Source: Clostridium_AD sp050717545
Lineage (GTDB): Bacteria > Bacillota > Clostridia > Clostridiales > Clostridiaceae
Direction of reading: 5' to 3'
Length of the DNA: 64,000 nt
NCBI RefSeq assembly: GCF_050717545.1
Contig: NZ_JBOITN010000024.1
Span: forward strand, 115,495 to 179,494
Each line of letters opens with the position of its first letter. The first letter of the stretch is position 1. This document shows positions 26,649-35,216 of this stretch, one piece after another. Below the pieces are notes generated by a model that had not been told where the DNA came from, ran no database searches, and was given only the letters and a program-made list of their open reading frames with translations. A program made the position numbers and the translations under genes.

Positions 26649-27735
26649 TTCGATAATTTGCGAGGAGTAAGTCTACCATTGCACCATAGCTTTTTGTTCC
26701 AGATTTTTGATTTTGAGATTTGAGGTAAGTATCATTAACTTTATCACCTATCTTGTCTACAGGACCAGAATATTTTTGCCAAAATTCTTGATTGTAATTT
26801 AAATCATTAATTACACCTGTGCTACAAGTTAAAATTAAATCTTTATACCTTTCGGGATCAATTTTATGTAACACATTATATGAATAAGATAATGCAGCAA
26901 GTGTCCCTGAATATTGAAAGTTAACATCTGGATGATTTATGCAGGCTACATATGCAAGGTAATTAGCTTCATCTTCCTTAGCAAATCCAATTTGATGGGC
27001 CATTTCGTGGGTTGTTGTAAAGGGAAGAAATGAATCTGGCTCTGTCATATTTATATTTGCTTCGCCTGTAAACGGGAAATAAAAACCTGTAATTCCTGTA
27101 TAACTCATCGTATTAGATAGTAGTATAGCTTTAGGGGTACCATAGTTACCTTTTAACTTAGGATATTGCAGGGAAGCTTTATCGTATCCTAAATGAGCAG
27201 TTTCTAGTATGTACTTCCTATTGTAGGGTAGTTCCATTACCCCATACTGATTTTCATTTATTTTTTCTCTCAGAGCATTTGAACTATCTGTAAGGCTCTC
27301 GCAAAGCAAAGCAAGCTCATTTGAAGAAGACGAGCGTACATTTAATTCAAATAATTTATTTAGGGTAAGTCTTTGATAATTAAATCCCCATAAAACCTGG
27401 AATGAAAAATATATGAGTCCCGATGTAGCGAGTATGTTTATAATAAAAATTTTTAGAATTTTTAATCTTTTGTTTTTGTATTTACATATTGTGAAAATCA
27501 TATTTAAGATGTACAACAATGTTAGAATTACAAAAGATATAAGTATAAGTTCTGCAAGAGAAAAGGGCAGCAATCCTGTAATTACACTTAAAATTTTAGC
27601 AATTATTTTATAAATAAAGGATGAATAAAAATTTTCTATAAAAGTTGGAAATATCTTAGAAAGTTGGGTAATTACAATACCAAGGGGTAAAAGTAAAATT
27701 AATAACAATTGTTTAGTAGACAAGAAATTTTTCAA
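26641..27735 (-). CDS. DUF3810 membrane protein with zinc-protease-like motif
   Basis: About 364 residues. Three hydrophobic segments in the first 120 residues are followed by a domain carrying HEMAHQIGF with EDEANYL just after, an HExxH gluzincin-like arrangement, plus FYFPFTGEANIN. This pattern is DUF3810; function is unknown but the motif suggests a membrane metallopeptidase acting outside the cell. The TTG at 27735 fits AAGAAGGTG best; an in-frame GTG at 27744 overlaps that site. The stop lies in the shared terminator. Confidence 0.82.
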   Translation of the reverse strand: MKNFLSTKQLLLILLLPLGIVITQLSKIFPTFIENFYSSFIYKIIAKILSVITGLLPFSLAELILISFVILTLLYILNMIFTICKYKNKRLKILKIFIINILATSGLIYFSFQVLWGFNYQRLTLNKLFELNVRSSSSNELALLCESLTDSSNALREKINENQYGVMELPYNRKYILETAHLGYDKASLQYPKLKGNYGTPKAILLSNTMSYTGITGFYFPFTGEANINMTEPDSFLPFTTTHEMAHQIGFAKEDEANYLAYVACINHPDVNFQYSGTLAALSYSYNVLHKIDPERYKDLILTCSTGVINDLNYNQEFWQKYSGPVDKIGDKVNDTYLKSQNQKSGTKSYGAMVDLLLANYRKK

Positions 27736-27744
27736 AATAAACAC

Positions 27745-28075
27745 CTTCTTTATTTATTTTATACTAATATTTTATTGTTTTATACATGAATTTTAAAGAG
27801 TATTTATACTATATCATATATTATGGTTTTAAAGAGTTAAGAAAATGAAAAATATTAACATGCTACTCAAATAGTAATTAAAGAAGGAATATATTATTTA
27901 TTTAATATATTCCTTCTTTGCATATTTTAGTTTTTTTCTTAATAATACATTGTTTTATTTTTTACTCTAAGGAATAGAAGGTTGGATGGTTTAATAAGTA
28001 TAAAATTATTCATTAAATTTATTTATACTAATATACTTAATAATGAAAATTATTTTTTGGAGGTAGCTGGGAATT
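27745..28075. other. Intergenic region with one long hairpin
   Basis: 331 bases between divergent genes. A perfect 17-bp stem (AAAGAAGGAATATATTA and complement) occupies 27880-27919 without an immediate T-run. Nothing else is seen. Confidence 0.55.
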
Positions 28076-29458
28076 GTGAATAAAATCACTTCGAATGAAG
28101 TTCTCAATACTTCGCTGCCAGTAGTTGCGGAGATAACAATATATACGTTAATATCTATTTTTGATTTAATGATGATCGGTAGATTTGGAGGGAATATAGC
28201 AGTAAGCGCTGTAGGGTTAAGCAATAATATAACGAATGCATTTATAGGTGTATTTATTTCAGGGGGATTCTGTATAAGTATTGTTTCACTAATTTCAAGA
28301 CTAGTGGGCGCGGGTCAATATAAAAGTGCTGAAAAATTCGCATCATTAGGATTTATTTTAGGATCTGTATTTTGTATAATTATCACTGCGATAGTGTTTT
28401 TTTTTGGTAAAGAATTTCTATATATACTAGGAGCAAGAAATCAAATTTTAGAAATGGGATATTCATTTATCAAGATAAATTCTATAGCTATATTTTTTTC
28501 TATGAATATGAGACTATTAAATTCAATTCTAGTAGGATACGGTGACACTTTGACACCGTTTGTATGTTGTTTAATTGTAATTTCGGTTAAATTAATTTTA
28601 AATTATTCATTAATTTTTGGTGTAGCTGGCATTGAAATTGGCTTTGGGATAGATGGATCAGCTATAGCATCCATAATCGCTTATTTATGTGGCTTTGTTT
28701 TTTCTTTGTATTATATAGTTTTCAGGGCTAAAATCAAGTTCAAACCATTTTTTGTTTTATCAATCTCAATAAAAGATATAAAAAAGATATTATCGCTTGC
28801 TATTCCCTGTTCTATGGAAGAAGCAGCATTTAGTATTAGCAAGCTGATTTGTGTTTCTATTATAATTCGTAGTGGAAGTGCTTCTTTTGCAGCTGATGAA
28901 ATTGCCAATATGATAGAAGGAATTTCTGTTATGCCAAGTATTGGATTTGGTATAGCGGTTATTACTTTAGTAGGTCACAATATAGGTAAAGGAGATTATA
29001 AAAAAGCAAAAGGGGCTGCTTTTAATTGTGCCTTTTATGCCGTATTTATGATGAGTATCTTTGCTTTAATATTTTTATTTATGCCAAATATTCTGGTGAA
29101 TTTTTTTCTAGGTGAAAATGAAAAAAAAGTCGCATATTTGGCAGGAAAATGTCTCGCTATAGGAGCTTTAGAACAGCCATTTATGGGTATATCACTAGTG
29201 TTTGAGGGGGCGCTTAAAGGAATAGGAGATGTTAAAAGCCCATTTTTGATTTGCTGTTTTACAAGTTGGGTTATAAGATTACCATTAACATATTATTTTA
29301 TTTATGTAATGAAGTATCCAGTTACGGTATTATGGTGGATAACTGCTCTGCAGTGGGCAATAGATGCTTGCCTTATGGTAAGTGTGTTTAACTATAAATT
29401 CAATAGTATATCTAAAAAATCAAAATTTTTCAAGGTTTATAGTGGAAACAAATATTAG
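28076..29458 (+). CDS. MATE-family efflux transporter
   Basis: 460 residues, twelve hydrophobic segments. TSLPVVAEITIYTLISIFDL, VGYGDTLTP and KGIGDVKSP in the equivalent positions of each half identify MATE. The start is GTG at 28076 after GGAGG (slightly long spacing of 12); no ATG fits better. It is distinct in sequence from the MATE genes at 19053 and 44744. Substrate unknown. Confidence 0.9.
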   Translation: MNKITSNEVLNTSLPVVAEITIYTLISIFDLMMIGRFGGNIAVSAVGLSNNITNAFIGVFISGGFCISIVSLISRLVGAGQYKSAEKFASLGFILGSVFCIIITAIVFFFGKEFLYILGARNQILEMGYSFIKINSIAIFFSMNMRLLNSILVGYGDTLTPFVCCLIVISVKLILNYSLIFGVAGIEIGFGIDGSAIASIIAYLCGFVFSLYYIVFRAKIKFKPFFVLSISIKDIKKILSLAIPCSMEEAAFSISKLICVSIIIRSGSASFAADEIANMIEGISVMPSIGFGIAVITLVGHNIGKGDYKKAKGAAFNCAFYAVFMMSIFALIFLFMPNILVNFFLGENEKKVAYLAGKCLAIGALEQPFMGISLVFEGALKGIGDVKSPFLICCFTSWVIRLPLTYYFIYVMKYPVTVLWWITALQWAIDACLMVSVFNYKFNSISKKSKFFKVYSGNKY

Positions 29459-29468
29459 TAATGTGAAT

Positions 29469-29519
29469 AAAGGGGATATCTAAAAACAATTTTTCAATCA
29501 TTTTTAGATATCCCCTTTT
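29469..29519. terminator. Bidirectional terminator
   Basis: AAAGGGGATATCTAAAAA pairs with TTTTTAGATATCCCCTTT; it serves both the MATE gene and the convergent small gene at 29545. Confidence 0.85.
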
Positions 29520-29544
29520 AAAAACATAATATTTAAATTATTTA

Positions 29545-29733
29545 TTACTCTTTGTAATTAGAAAGTGTAGAATTAGCTGCTTGCAATGCAGACTGAACCT
29601 GATTAAGGGTGTTCTGAATTTGTTGTTTATTTTCTGCCTTTTCTACTGAATTCACCGCATCAGTTAAACAAGTACTTGAATTTTGAAGTTTTTCACAGGC
29701 GTCTTGAACGTGTTGTTTTGCATTTTTTTGCAT
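29545..29733 (-). CDS. 62-residue helical protein of unknown function
   Basis: Begins MQKNAKQHVQDACEKLQNSS and is predicted almost entirely helical, with heptad-like spacing (VNSVEKAENKQQIQNTLNQV) and many Gln, Asn and Ala; two Cys at 13 and 22. A strong AAGGAGG before the ATG and a shared terminator support it. No family recognised. Confidence 0.65.
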   Translation of the reverse strand: MQKNAKQHVQDACEKLQNSSTCLTDAVNSVEKAENKQQIQNTLNQVQSALQAANSTLSNYKE

Positions 29734-29858
29734 TTTAAATTCCTCCTTAAGTTCTTAATAGTATAAAAGTAGTATGAGTATTAATGTGCAAAAAAATACT
29801 CAATTTGTGAAAAAAAATAAAAATTAATTAATGTTAAATTTATTTGCAATTGGTAAAG

Positions 29859-30641
29859 TTAATTTACATTAGATTTTTGTCTATTTTTAATATCTATTAA
29901 AACCTCCATTCTTTCAAAAATGCTTTTATCTATATTATCACGTTTGTAGTGTTTATCTAATGGATCTAATAAATAACTATGAGTTATAGCAAATAGTTTT
30001 TTATTCTCAGTAAGTCCTTGTTTAAATATTTCTGAAAGTTTTTGAGTTGAATAGTATTCGAGTCTTAATTCATTATTTTCATTTTGTGCATATACAGGTA
30101 TTGGGGTTAATATTTTTTTTGTTAGTTTATATTCAGATCTGTAAGTGTTGTGGGATTCATATTTTACGGTTGTTAATTCTTTTAATACTTTTACTGTGTT
30201 ATCGTCTATTGAAAAATAACCACCACGAAAAGCTTCAATAGGACCAATTCCTAAATTCTCAATATAGTCATAACAATGTCTAATAATTATAGTTTGCTCA
30301 CTATAAGAATAGTAAGATATTAAATTCTCATCTTCTTTTATAAATGGACAAAACTTTTTTATATCTTCTGGCAAATTGTTTGGATGAATGTGGAGACCAA
30401 ATATGACTTTATAATCATCTTTAATTTTCTTGATTAGATTCAGATTATTCATCATTTCGGCGAAAAATGGAGTTATAAATAAAAGTGTATATATATTGTT
30501 TTTAGAATTTAATTTCAATAGTTTTTCTAAATTTAATACATTATTTTTTAAGTTATTATCAAAATTGTATCCCTCACAATCTATAGTTAAAATTAAATCG
30601 AAATCTGGTTTTTTTATATACTCATCTAAAAAATATTTCAT
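29859..30641 (-). CDS. Polysaccharide-deacetylase-like protein
   Basis: About 260 residues from the ATG at 30641 (GAGGGGTG nine bases before); an upstream GTG at 30653 overlaps the ribosome site. TIDCEGYNF near the start, GLHIHPNN, EAFRGGYFSIDDNTVKVLKE and AITHSYLLDP follow the order of motifs in NodB-type deacetylases (metal Asp/His, Arg motif, C-terminal His). The first motif is D-C-E where typical enzymes have D-D, so activity and substrate are uncertain. No signal peptide. Monocistronic. Confidence 0.65.
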   Translation of the reverse strand: MKYFLDEYIKKPDFDLILTIDCEGYNFDNNLKNNVLNLEKLLKLNSKNNIYTLLFITPFFAEMMNNLNLIKKIKDDYKVIFGLHIHPNNLPEDIKKFCPFIKEDENLISYYSYSEQTIIIRHCYDYIENLGIGPIEAFRGGYFSIDDNTVKVLKELTTVKYESHNTYRSEYKLTKKILTPIPVYAQNENNELRLEYYSTQKLSEIFKQGLTENKKLFAITHSYLLDPLDKHYKRDNIDKSIFERMEVLIDIKNRQKSNVN

Positions 30642-31008
30642 AAATAAACACACCCCTCTAAGATATCATTGCAAATTTATAATTTGCATTGTATAATTGA
30701 ATTATAACAAGCAACAACTTAATTATACGTGCGGAATTGTTACTTGTCAAAAAGTCAGTTATAATCAGTCTTACAATACGTTTTAACTAGTAGCACATCA
30801 GGTGATGATTTAATCATAAATACTTTTAAACTTAAAACACTTCAAATGGTATTTTATTATTACACCTTGTCTTATATAATTTAAAAATAGAAATAATTAG
30901 TTTATTAATTTCGAAAATTAACAAATGTGTTTTAAGTCAAAGGAATAGGATAAATGATAACAATTTATACTTGTTGTCATTTGTGACAGTAAGAGGGGGA
31001 TGATATTA
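30642..31008. other. Intergenic region with a hairpin near the next start
   Basis: 367 bases. AAATGATAACAA (30952-30963) pairs with TTGTTGTCATTT (30971-30982), ending about 10 bases before the AGAGGGGG ribosome site of the next gene; it could influence its translation. A weak similarity to the dispersed element (GATGATTTAAT at 30804) is also present. Confidence 0.5.
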
Positions 31009-32160
31009 ATGAAAACTATAGGTTTTCCAAGAATGCACAAAGAAAAAAATGAAAAAAGAGATTTTTTACCGTCATTTTTTAATATGCTAAGAAATGATAA
31101 AGTGCAAATATTTGTTGAACAAGGATATGGTTCAGCAATGGGATACACACAAGAAGATTATTTGAATGAAAATAGTAAAATGCAATTCGTATCTAATAAA
31201 GAATGTTATGAAAAAGACATAGTTTTAGTTTTACGCTCGCCAGAGTTTGAGGAAATTGAGTATATGAAAAAAGGAAGTATTTTATTAAGTATGCTTCATT
31301 ATCCAACTAGAGCTACAAGAGTAGACAAGCTAAAGGAAAAAGGAATATTAGGCATTTCAATGGATTCTATTAGAAATGATTTTTTTGAGAGAATTGTTGT
31401 AGATTATGACGGAACTTCTGGAAATGGAATTAATGCAGCATTTACTGAGCTTGCTAAGAATTATAAAAGTATAAGTACCCAGGAAAGAAAACCTATAGTT
31501 GTCACCATAATGGGAATGGGACGGGTTGGGTTAACTGCAGCACGACAAGCAGGAAAATATGGGTATAATAAAGAAAATGAATATAAACTTTTAGAGAAAA
31601 CTAAAGGTGTACTTGTTAATATGTTACCAAGAAATATAACCGGAGATAAAAATCAAATGATAAAAATTTTTAAAAAGACGGATATTTTAGTAGATGCAAC
31701 AACTAGAGATGATGCATCTAATTATATAGTAAGCAACGAATTATTAGGGCATCTAAAAAAACATTCCATAATTTTAGATTTAACATCAGACCCGTATTTG
31801 ACAGATATTTATCCTGTTCAGGTAAAAGCGTTAGAAGGAATACCACACGGAACACTTGATAAAATTGTTATCTATCCTAATGATAATGGATATAGCGATG
31901 TACCGAAGTCTTTAAGTACACTCAATCAAAGAACAGTAGTAAGTTGTAATGCATGGCCAGGTGTTAATCCAAAGGGTTGTATGGAATTGTATGGCAAGCA
32001 ACTTATATATATTGTACAAAATCTTATAGGATATTCTATATGTGACTTTAATTTATATAATAATGATTATTTCAATAGAGCAATATATAGAGGCACTATC
32101 GAATGTTTTGAAGAAAGTTTAAATAACTATGGAGATGAAATAATCGATGTAGTAATATAA
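31009..32160 (+). CDS. Alanine dehydrogenase/PNT-like protein, function uncertain
   Basis: 383 residues from the ATG at 31009 (AGAGGGGG nine bases before). The N-terminal part has the AlaDH/PNT pattern in reduced form (KTIGFPRMHKEKNEKR, VEQGYGSAMGYTQEDY, ILLSMLHYPTRA), and VTIMGMGRVGLTAARQAGKY is a Rossmann NAD-binding loop. Sequence beyond about residue 200 is divergent and lacks the usual AlaDH glycine-rich C-terminal elements. A dehydrogenase of an amino acid or opine/saccharopine type is likely; alanine as substrate is not established. Confidence 0.7.
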   Translation: MKTIGFPRMHKEKNEKRDFLPSFFNMLRNDKVQIFVEQGYGSAMGYTQEDYLNENSKMQFVSNKECYEKDIVLVLRSPEFEEIEYMKKGSILLSMLHYPTRATRVDKLKEKGILGISMDSIRNDFFERIVVDYDGTSGNGINAAFTELAKNYKSISTQERKPIVVTIMGMGRVGLTAARQAGKYGYNKENEYKLLEKTKGVLVNMLPRNITGDKNQMIKIFKKTDILVDATTRDDASNYIVSNELLGHLKKHSIILDLTSDPYLTDIYPVQVKALEGIPHGTLDKIVIYPNDNGYSDVPKSLSTLNQRTVVSCNAWPGVNPKGCMELYGKQLIYIVQNLIGYSICDFNLYNNDYFNRAIYRGTIECFEESLNNYGDEIIDVVI

Positions 32161-32161
32161 T

Positions 32162-32199
32162 AAAAGCTATTGAATGCGTAAACGCATTCAATAGCTTTT
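32162..32199. terminator. Bidirectional terminator
   Basis: Perfect 17-bp arms AAAAGCTATTGAATGCG / CGCATTCAATAGCTTTT, loop TAAA, at a convergent gene junction. Confidence 0.88.
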
Positions 32200-32238
32200 A
32201 TTATATTACTTTAAATTATGTGGTTACAAAGTATAATA

Positions 32239-32610
32239 TTATAGTATTTTTTTAGATTCTAATATGTTTTCATATTCATCATTTCTTAAACCATAACATT
32301 CTAAAACTGGCATTACAAACATAACTCCAGAATCGGGAGTAGCTAAAAAATCTTTATTTATTTTATCTACAATAGTTCTCATTTTATTTTCTTTTTTTAT
32401 TACGCTTATTATTGTTTTATTATATGGCTTGGTTCCTTCAACAAGGTTTCTTATACCAGCAAATATTGGAATGTCAATATTATTTCTAAGTAGTACTTTT
32501 CCAATTCCGCAACTATCTATAGTAGTAGCACCACACCCATTTTCATAAAACACTTTAGAAATATCATCTAATTCATTAACATTACTTAAGATTATAAATA
32601 CAGCATACAT
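32239..32610 (-). CDS. PII-like protein paired with a cation antiporter
   Basis: 123 residues. The pattern YAVFIILSNVNELDDI, GCGATTIDSCGIGKV, VEGTKPYNKTIISVI and GVMFVMPVLECYGL resembles the ferredoxin-like fold of PII/PII-like sensor proteins (beta-alpha-beta repeats, long central loop). It is encoded 17 bases downstream of the antiporter gene on the same strand, the arrangement seen for PII-like proteins that gate transporters. AAAGGGGAG precedes the ATG. The nucleotide or ion it senses is unknown. Confidence 0.6.
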   Translation of the reverse strand: MYAVFIILSNVNELDDISKVFYENGCGATTIDSCGIGKVLLRNNIDIPIFAGIRNLVEGTKPYNKTIISVIKKENKMRTIVDKINKDFLATPDSGVMFVMPVLECYGLRNDEYENILESKKIL

Positions 32611-32627
32611 AAGTTATCTCCCCTTTG

Positions 32628-33809
32628 TTAAATATTAGCTTCCTTAGCTTTTATTATAGCACTTTTAGTTAGTATTGGTCCAATTAATTCTGTAACTATT
32701 GTGGTAGCTAAAAGTATTGTTATTACTAAAGAACCTAGCTTTGTTCCGCTAAATTCCTTGCTAACAGTGATAGCTAGTCCAATAGCAACACCGACTTGTG
32801 AAAGTAATCCAAACCCTATGTACTTCTTAACAGTTTCAGGTGATTTTGATATCGTAGCACCTAAAGTTGCTCCAGATATTTTACCAATCATTCTAAATAG
32901 AAAATAGCAAACACCTGTTACACCTATTTGTGGTAATAAAGAAATATCTAATCTGCACCCCGCTAATATAAAGAAAGCAGCAATAATAGGTGGAGAGAAA
33001 GTCTCTAAGCCTGAAAATGCTTTTTTGCTGTTGGATGATACGTTCGCAACTATGCAACCCATGGTCATAGAAGCAAGTAATGAAGATAAACTAAACACTG
33101 TACATGCACCAATTAATAGTAAAATTATACCTGTAGTAAAACCAAGAACTTCTTCTTTAGTACCACACTTATCAAGTAAATAACATAGAATTATTCCTAA
33201 AATACAGCCTAGAACAAGTGATAAGACTATTTCTGCTATTGGAAATATAAGAACTTTATTTATTGTTATTTGTTGATGCTTTATAAATACCTTTGCTATG
33301 GAAGATGCAATTGAATATATCATAAGACATATTGCATCATCAACAGCTACGACTCCAAGCAGAGTACTGGTTAATGGGCCCTTAGCTTTACATTCTTTTA
33401 AAACCATAACAGTTGCAGCTGGTGCAGTTGCAGATGCTACAGCACCAAGTATTAAAGCAATAGCTATATCACCTGTTAGAACATACATTGCAATTGTAAC
33501 TAATGCAAAAGCTCCCAACGCTTCACATGCCGCAATTACAAAAATGGACTTACCAAGTTTTTTTATAACTGATAATTCAAGTTCACTTCCAATATTAAAA
33601 GCAATGATTCCTAATGCAAAGTCACTAATAAATGATAGCTTGTTTAACATCGCTATATCAACAAGCTTAAATCCAGAAACTCCAAGAACTAATCCTGCAA
33701 TTATGTAACCTGCAACGGATGGTATTTTAAATTTATTTATTAGTTTACCAAATATTATACCTACAATTAGAGCTGTACCTAAACTTATAAAAGCATTAAT
33801 AATTATCAC
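32628..33809 (-). CDS. CPA2-type cation/proton antiporter
   Basis: 393 residues with about twelve hydrophobic segments and no cytoplasmic RCK domain. IPSVAGYIIAGLVLG, SDFALGIIAFNIGSEL, VDDAICLMIYSIAS and SQVGVAIGLAI match KefB/GerN-like antiporters; the Asp-Asp pair lies in the transport site. It exchanges Na+ or K+ for protons. The start is unclear: the GTG at 33809 lies within AGAGGTG and no ATG is in frame nearby. The following PII-like gene may replace the missing regulatory domain. Confidence 0.88.
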   Translation of the reverse strand: MIIINAFISLGTALIVGIIFGKLINKFKIPSVAGYIIAGLVLGVSGFKLVDIAMLNKLSFISDFALGIIAFNIGSELELSVIKKLGKSIFVIAACEALGAFALVTIAMYVLTGDIAIALILGAVASATAPAATVMVLKECKAKGPLTSTLLGVVAVDDAICLMIYSIASSIAKVFIKHQQITINKVLIFPIAEIVLSLVLGCILGIILCYLLDKCGTKEEVLGFTTGIILLLIGACTVFSLSSLLASMTMGCIVANVSSNSKKAFSGLETFSPPIIAAFFILAGCRLDISLLPQIGVTGVCYFLFRMIGKISGATLGATISKSPETVKKYIGFGLLSQVGVAIGLAITVSKEFSGTKLGSLVITILLATTIVTELIGPILTKSAIIKAKEANI

Positions 33810-33974
33810 CTCTTTTTCATATTTTTTTATAAAACGCTTACCTATAATAATATTCCAATTAAGTTAATATAGCAATTGTCATATATATTTAAATATCATA
33901 GAATAGCCTTGTGAGTTTAGATTAGGTGTGATTAGTTTACTGAAATGCCATAATTCGCAGTATAACTTAAAAAA

Positions 33975-34016
33975 TTACTATTTAGAAATTCACTTTAGAA
34001 AATATCTAAATAGTAA
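33975..34016 (-). terminator. Terminator of cheV
   Basis: TTACTATTTAGA / TCTAAATAGTAA with an 18-nt loop, followed on the minus strand by TTTTTTAAG. Confidence 0.65.
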
Positions 34017-34085
34017 CCTTGAAATTAATTTTAAATATTAATATGAATTAAACCTGCGTAATTCTTATTTCTAATATAGGATAAA

Positions 34086-34982
34086 TTAACCTTGCACAAA
34101 TCCATCAATGCAAGTTACAAGTTCTCCAATTTCGGGTTTACTCAGCTGAGCATCTGCACCAACAGAATCTCCTTTATGTTTTAAATCATTTGTAATCAAT
34201 GATGAAAATAGAATAACAGGTAATTTTTTAAGAATGTTATGCTCTTTAATCTTTCTTGTCAAAGTATGACCATCCATTTGTGGCATTTCAATATCAGTTA
34301 TAAGTACGTGTATATCTTCCATGAAGTTTTTGTTTTTGATCTCAACTAAATCAAGTAAATAATCCAAAACTTGTTTTCCATTATCAAATATTTTTAAATC
34401 GTTAAAGCCAGCTTTAGTTAGAGTATCTTTTAATAACATTCTGATTAAGGGGGAATCATCAGCTAAAACAAGTTTTATATTCGATCTATCTTTATAGGCT
34501 ATATCGACTATTTTATCAGTGCTAATTCCTGTAGAAGGACTAATGTCAGTAACTATTTTTTCGAAATCTAACATTAATATTATTTTACTACCTAAAACGA
34601 TATTACCTATAACTAGTGAATTAATAGTTATGTCATCAGGTTTAGTAATCTGTTCCCATTTAATTCGGTGGACACCTACAATGGTATCAATACTGAAAGC
34701 TACTTCAATTTTATTGAATTCACAAAGAATAATTGTTGATTTGATTTTATTTTTATGTTCTTTCTCTAAGACATATTTTAAATCTACTAAGGTTATTATT
34801 TTGTCCCTATATAAGGTAAGTCCGGCTATAGCAGGATGTGACTCGGGAAGTTTTGTTAAATTATCCGCATATATAACCTCTTTGACTTTTATAATATTAA
34901 TTGCATAAAATTTATTATTTATAATAAACTCTAAGATTTCAACCTCGCCAGTTCCAGATTCTAACAGTATGTTATTATTCAT
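34086..34982 (-). CDS. cheV: Chemotaxis coupling protein CheV
   Basis: 298 residues from the ATG at 34982 (GAAGGGG upstream; a TTG 18 bases earlier overlaps it). An N-terminal CheW-like domain (about 10-155) begins VEILEFIINNKFYAINIIKV; a receiver domain (about 170-298) has LVLADDSPLIRMLL, the phosphorylated Asp in HVLITDIEMPQMDGH, and the LSKPE lysine. CheV couples receptors to CheA and can be phosphorylated to tune adaptation. It is alone here; an MCP lies 4 kb away. Confidence 0.92.
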   Translation of the reverse strand: MNNNILLESGTGEVEILEFIINNKFYAINIIKVKEVIYADNLTKLPESHPAIAGLTLYRDKIITLVDLKYVLEKEHKNKIKSTIILCEFNKIEVAFSIDTIVGVHRIKWEQITKPDDITINSLVIGNIVLGSKIILMLDFEKIVTDISPSTGISTDKIVDIAYKDRSNIKLVLADDSPLIRMLLKDTLTKAGFNDLKIFDNGKQVLDYLLDLVEIKNKNFMEDIHVLITDIEMPQMDGHTLTRKIKEHNILKKLPVILFSSLITNDLKHKGDSVGADAQLSKPEIGELVTCIDGFVQG

Positions 34983-35216
34983 ATTTTCCCCTTCTTTCAA
35001 ATAGATATGAGCATAGTAATTTATAAAAAAATATATACTATATATCTCGAACAGAACTAATATAACTTAACAATTAATAATATAAAAAAGATTTATATGG
35101 AAAGTCGAAATTTAAGATAATAAAATAAAATATAAAAGTGAAATAGTTTAGCTTTATATGGTAAACTGTATAGTATGAGTAAAATGAAAACATCATTATT
35201 AGAGGGTGAAGTAAAA

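Noticed and set aside
30781..30815. Further copy of the dispersed element (CATCAGGTGATGATTTAAT)
   Set aside because: Only the TGATGATTTAAT end matches and the G+C-rich core is missing; too weak to count.
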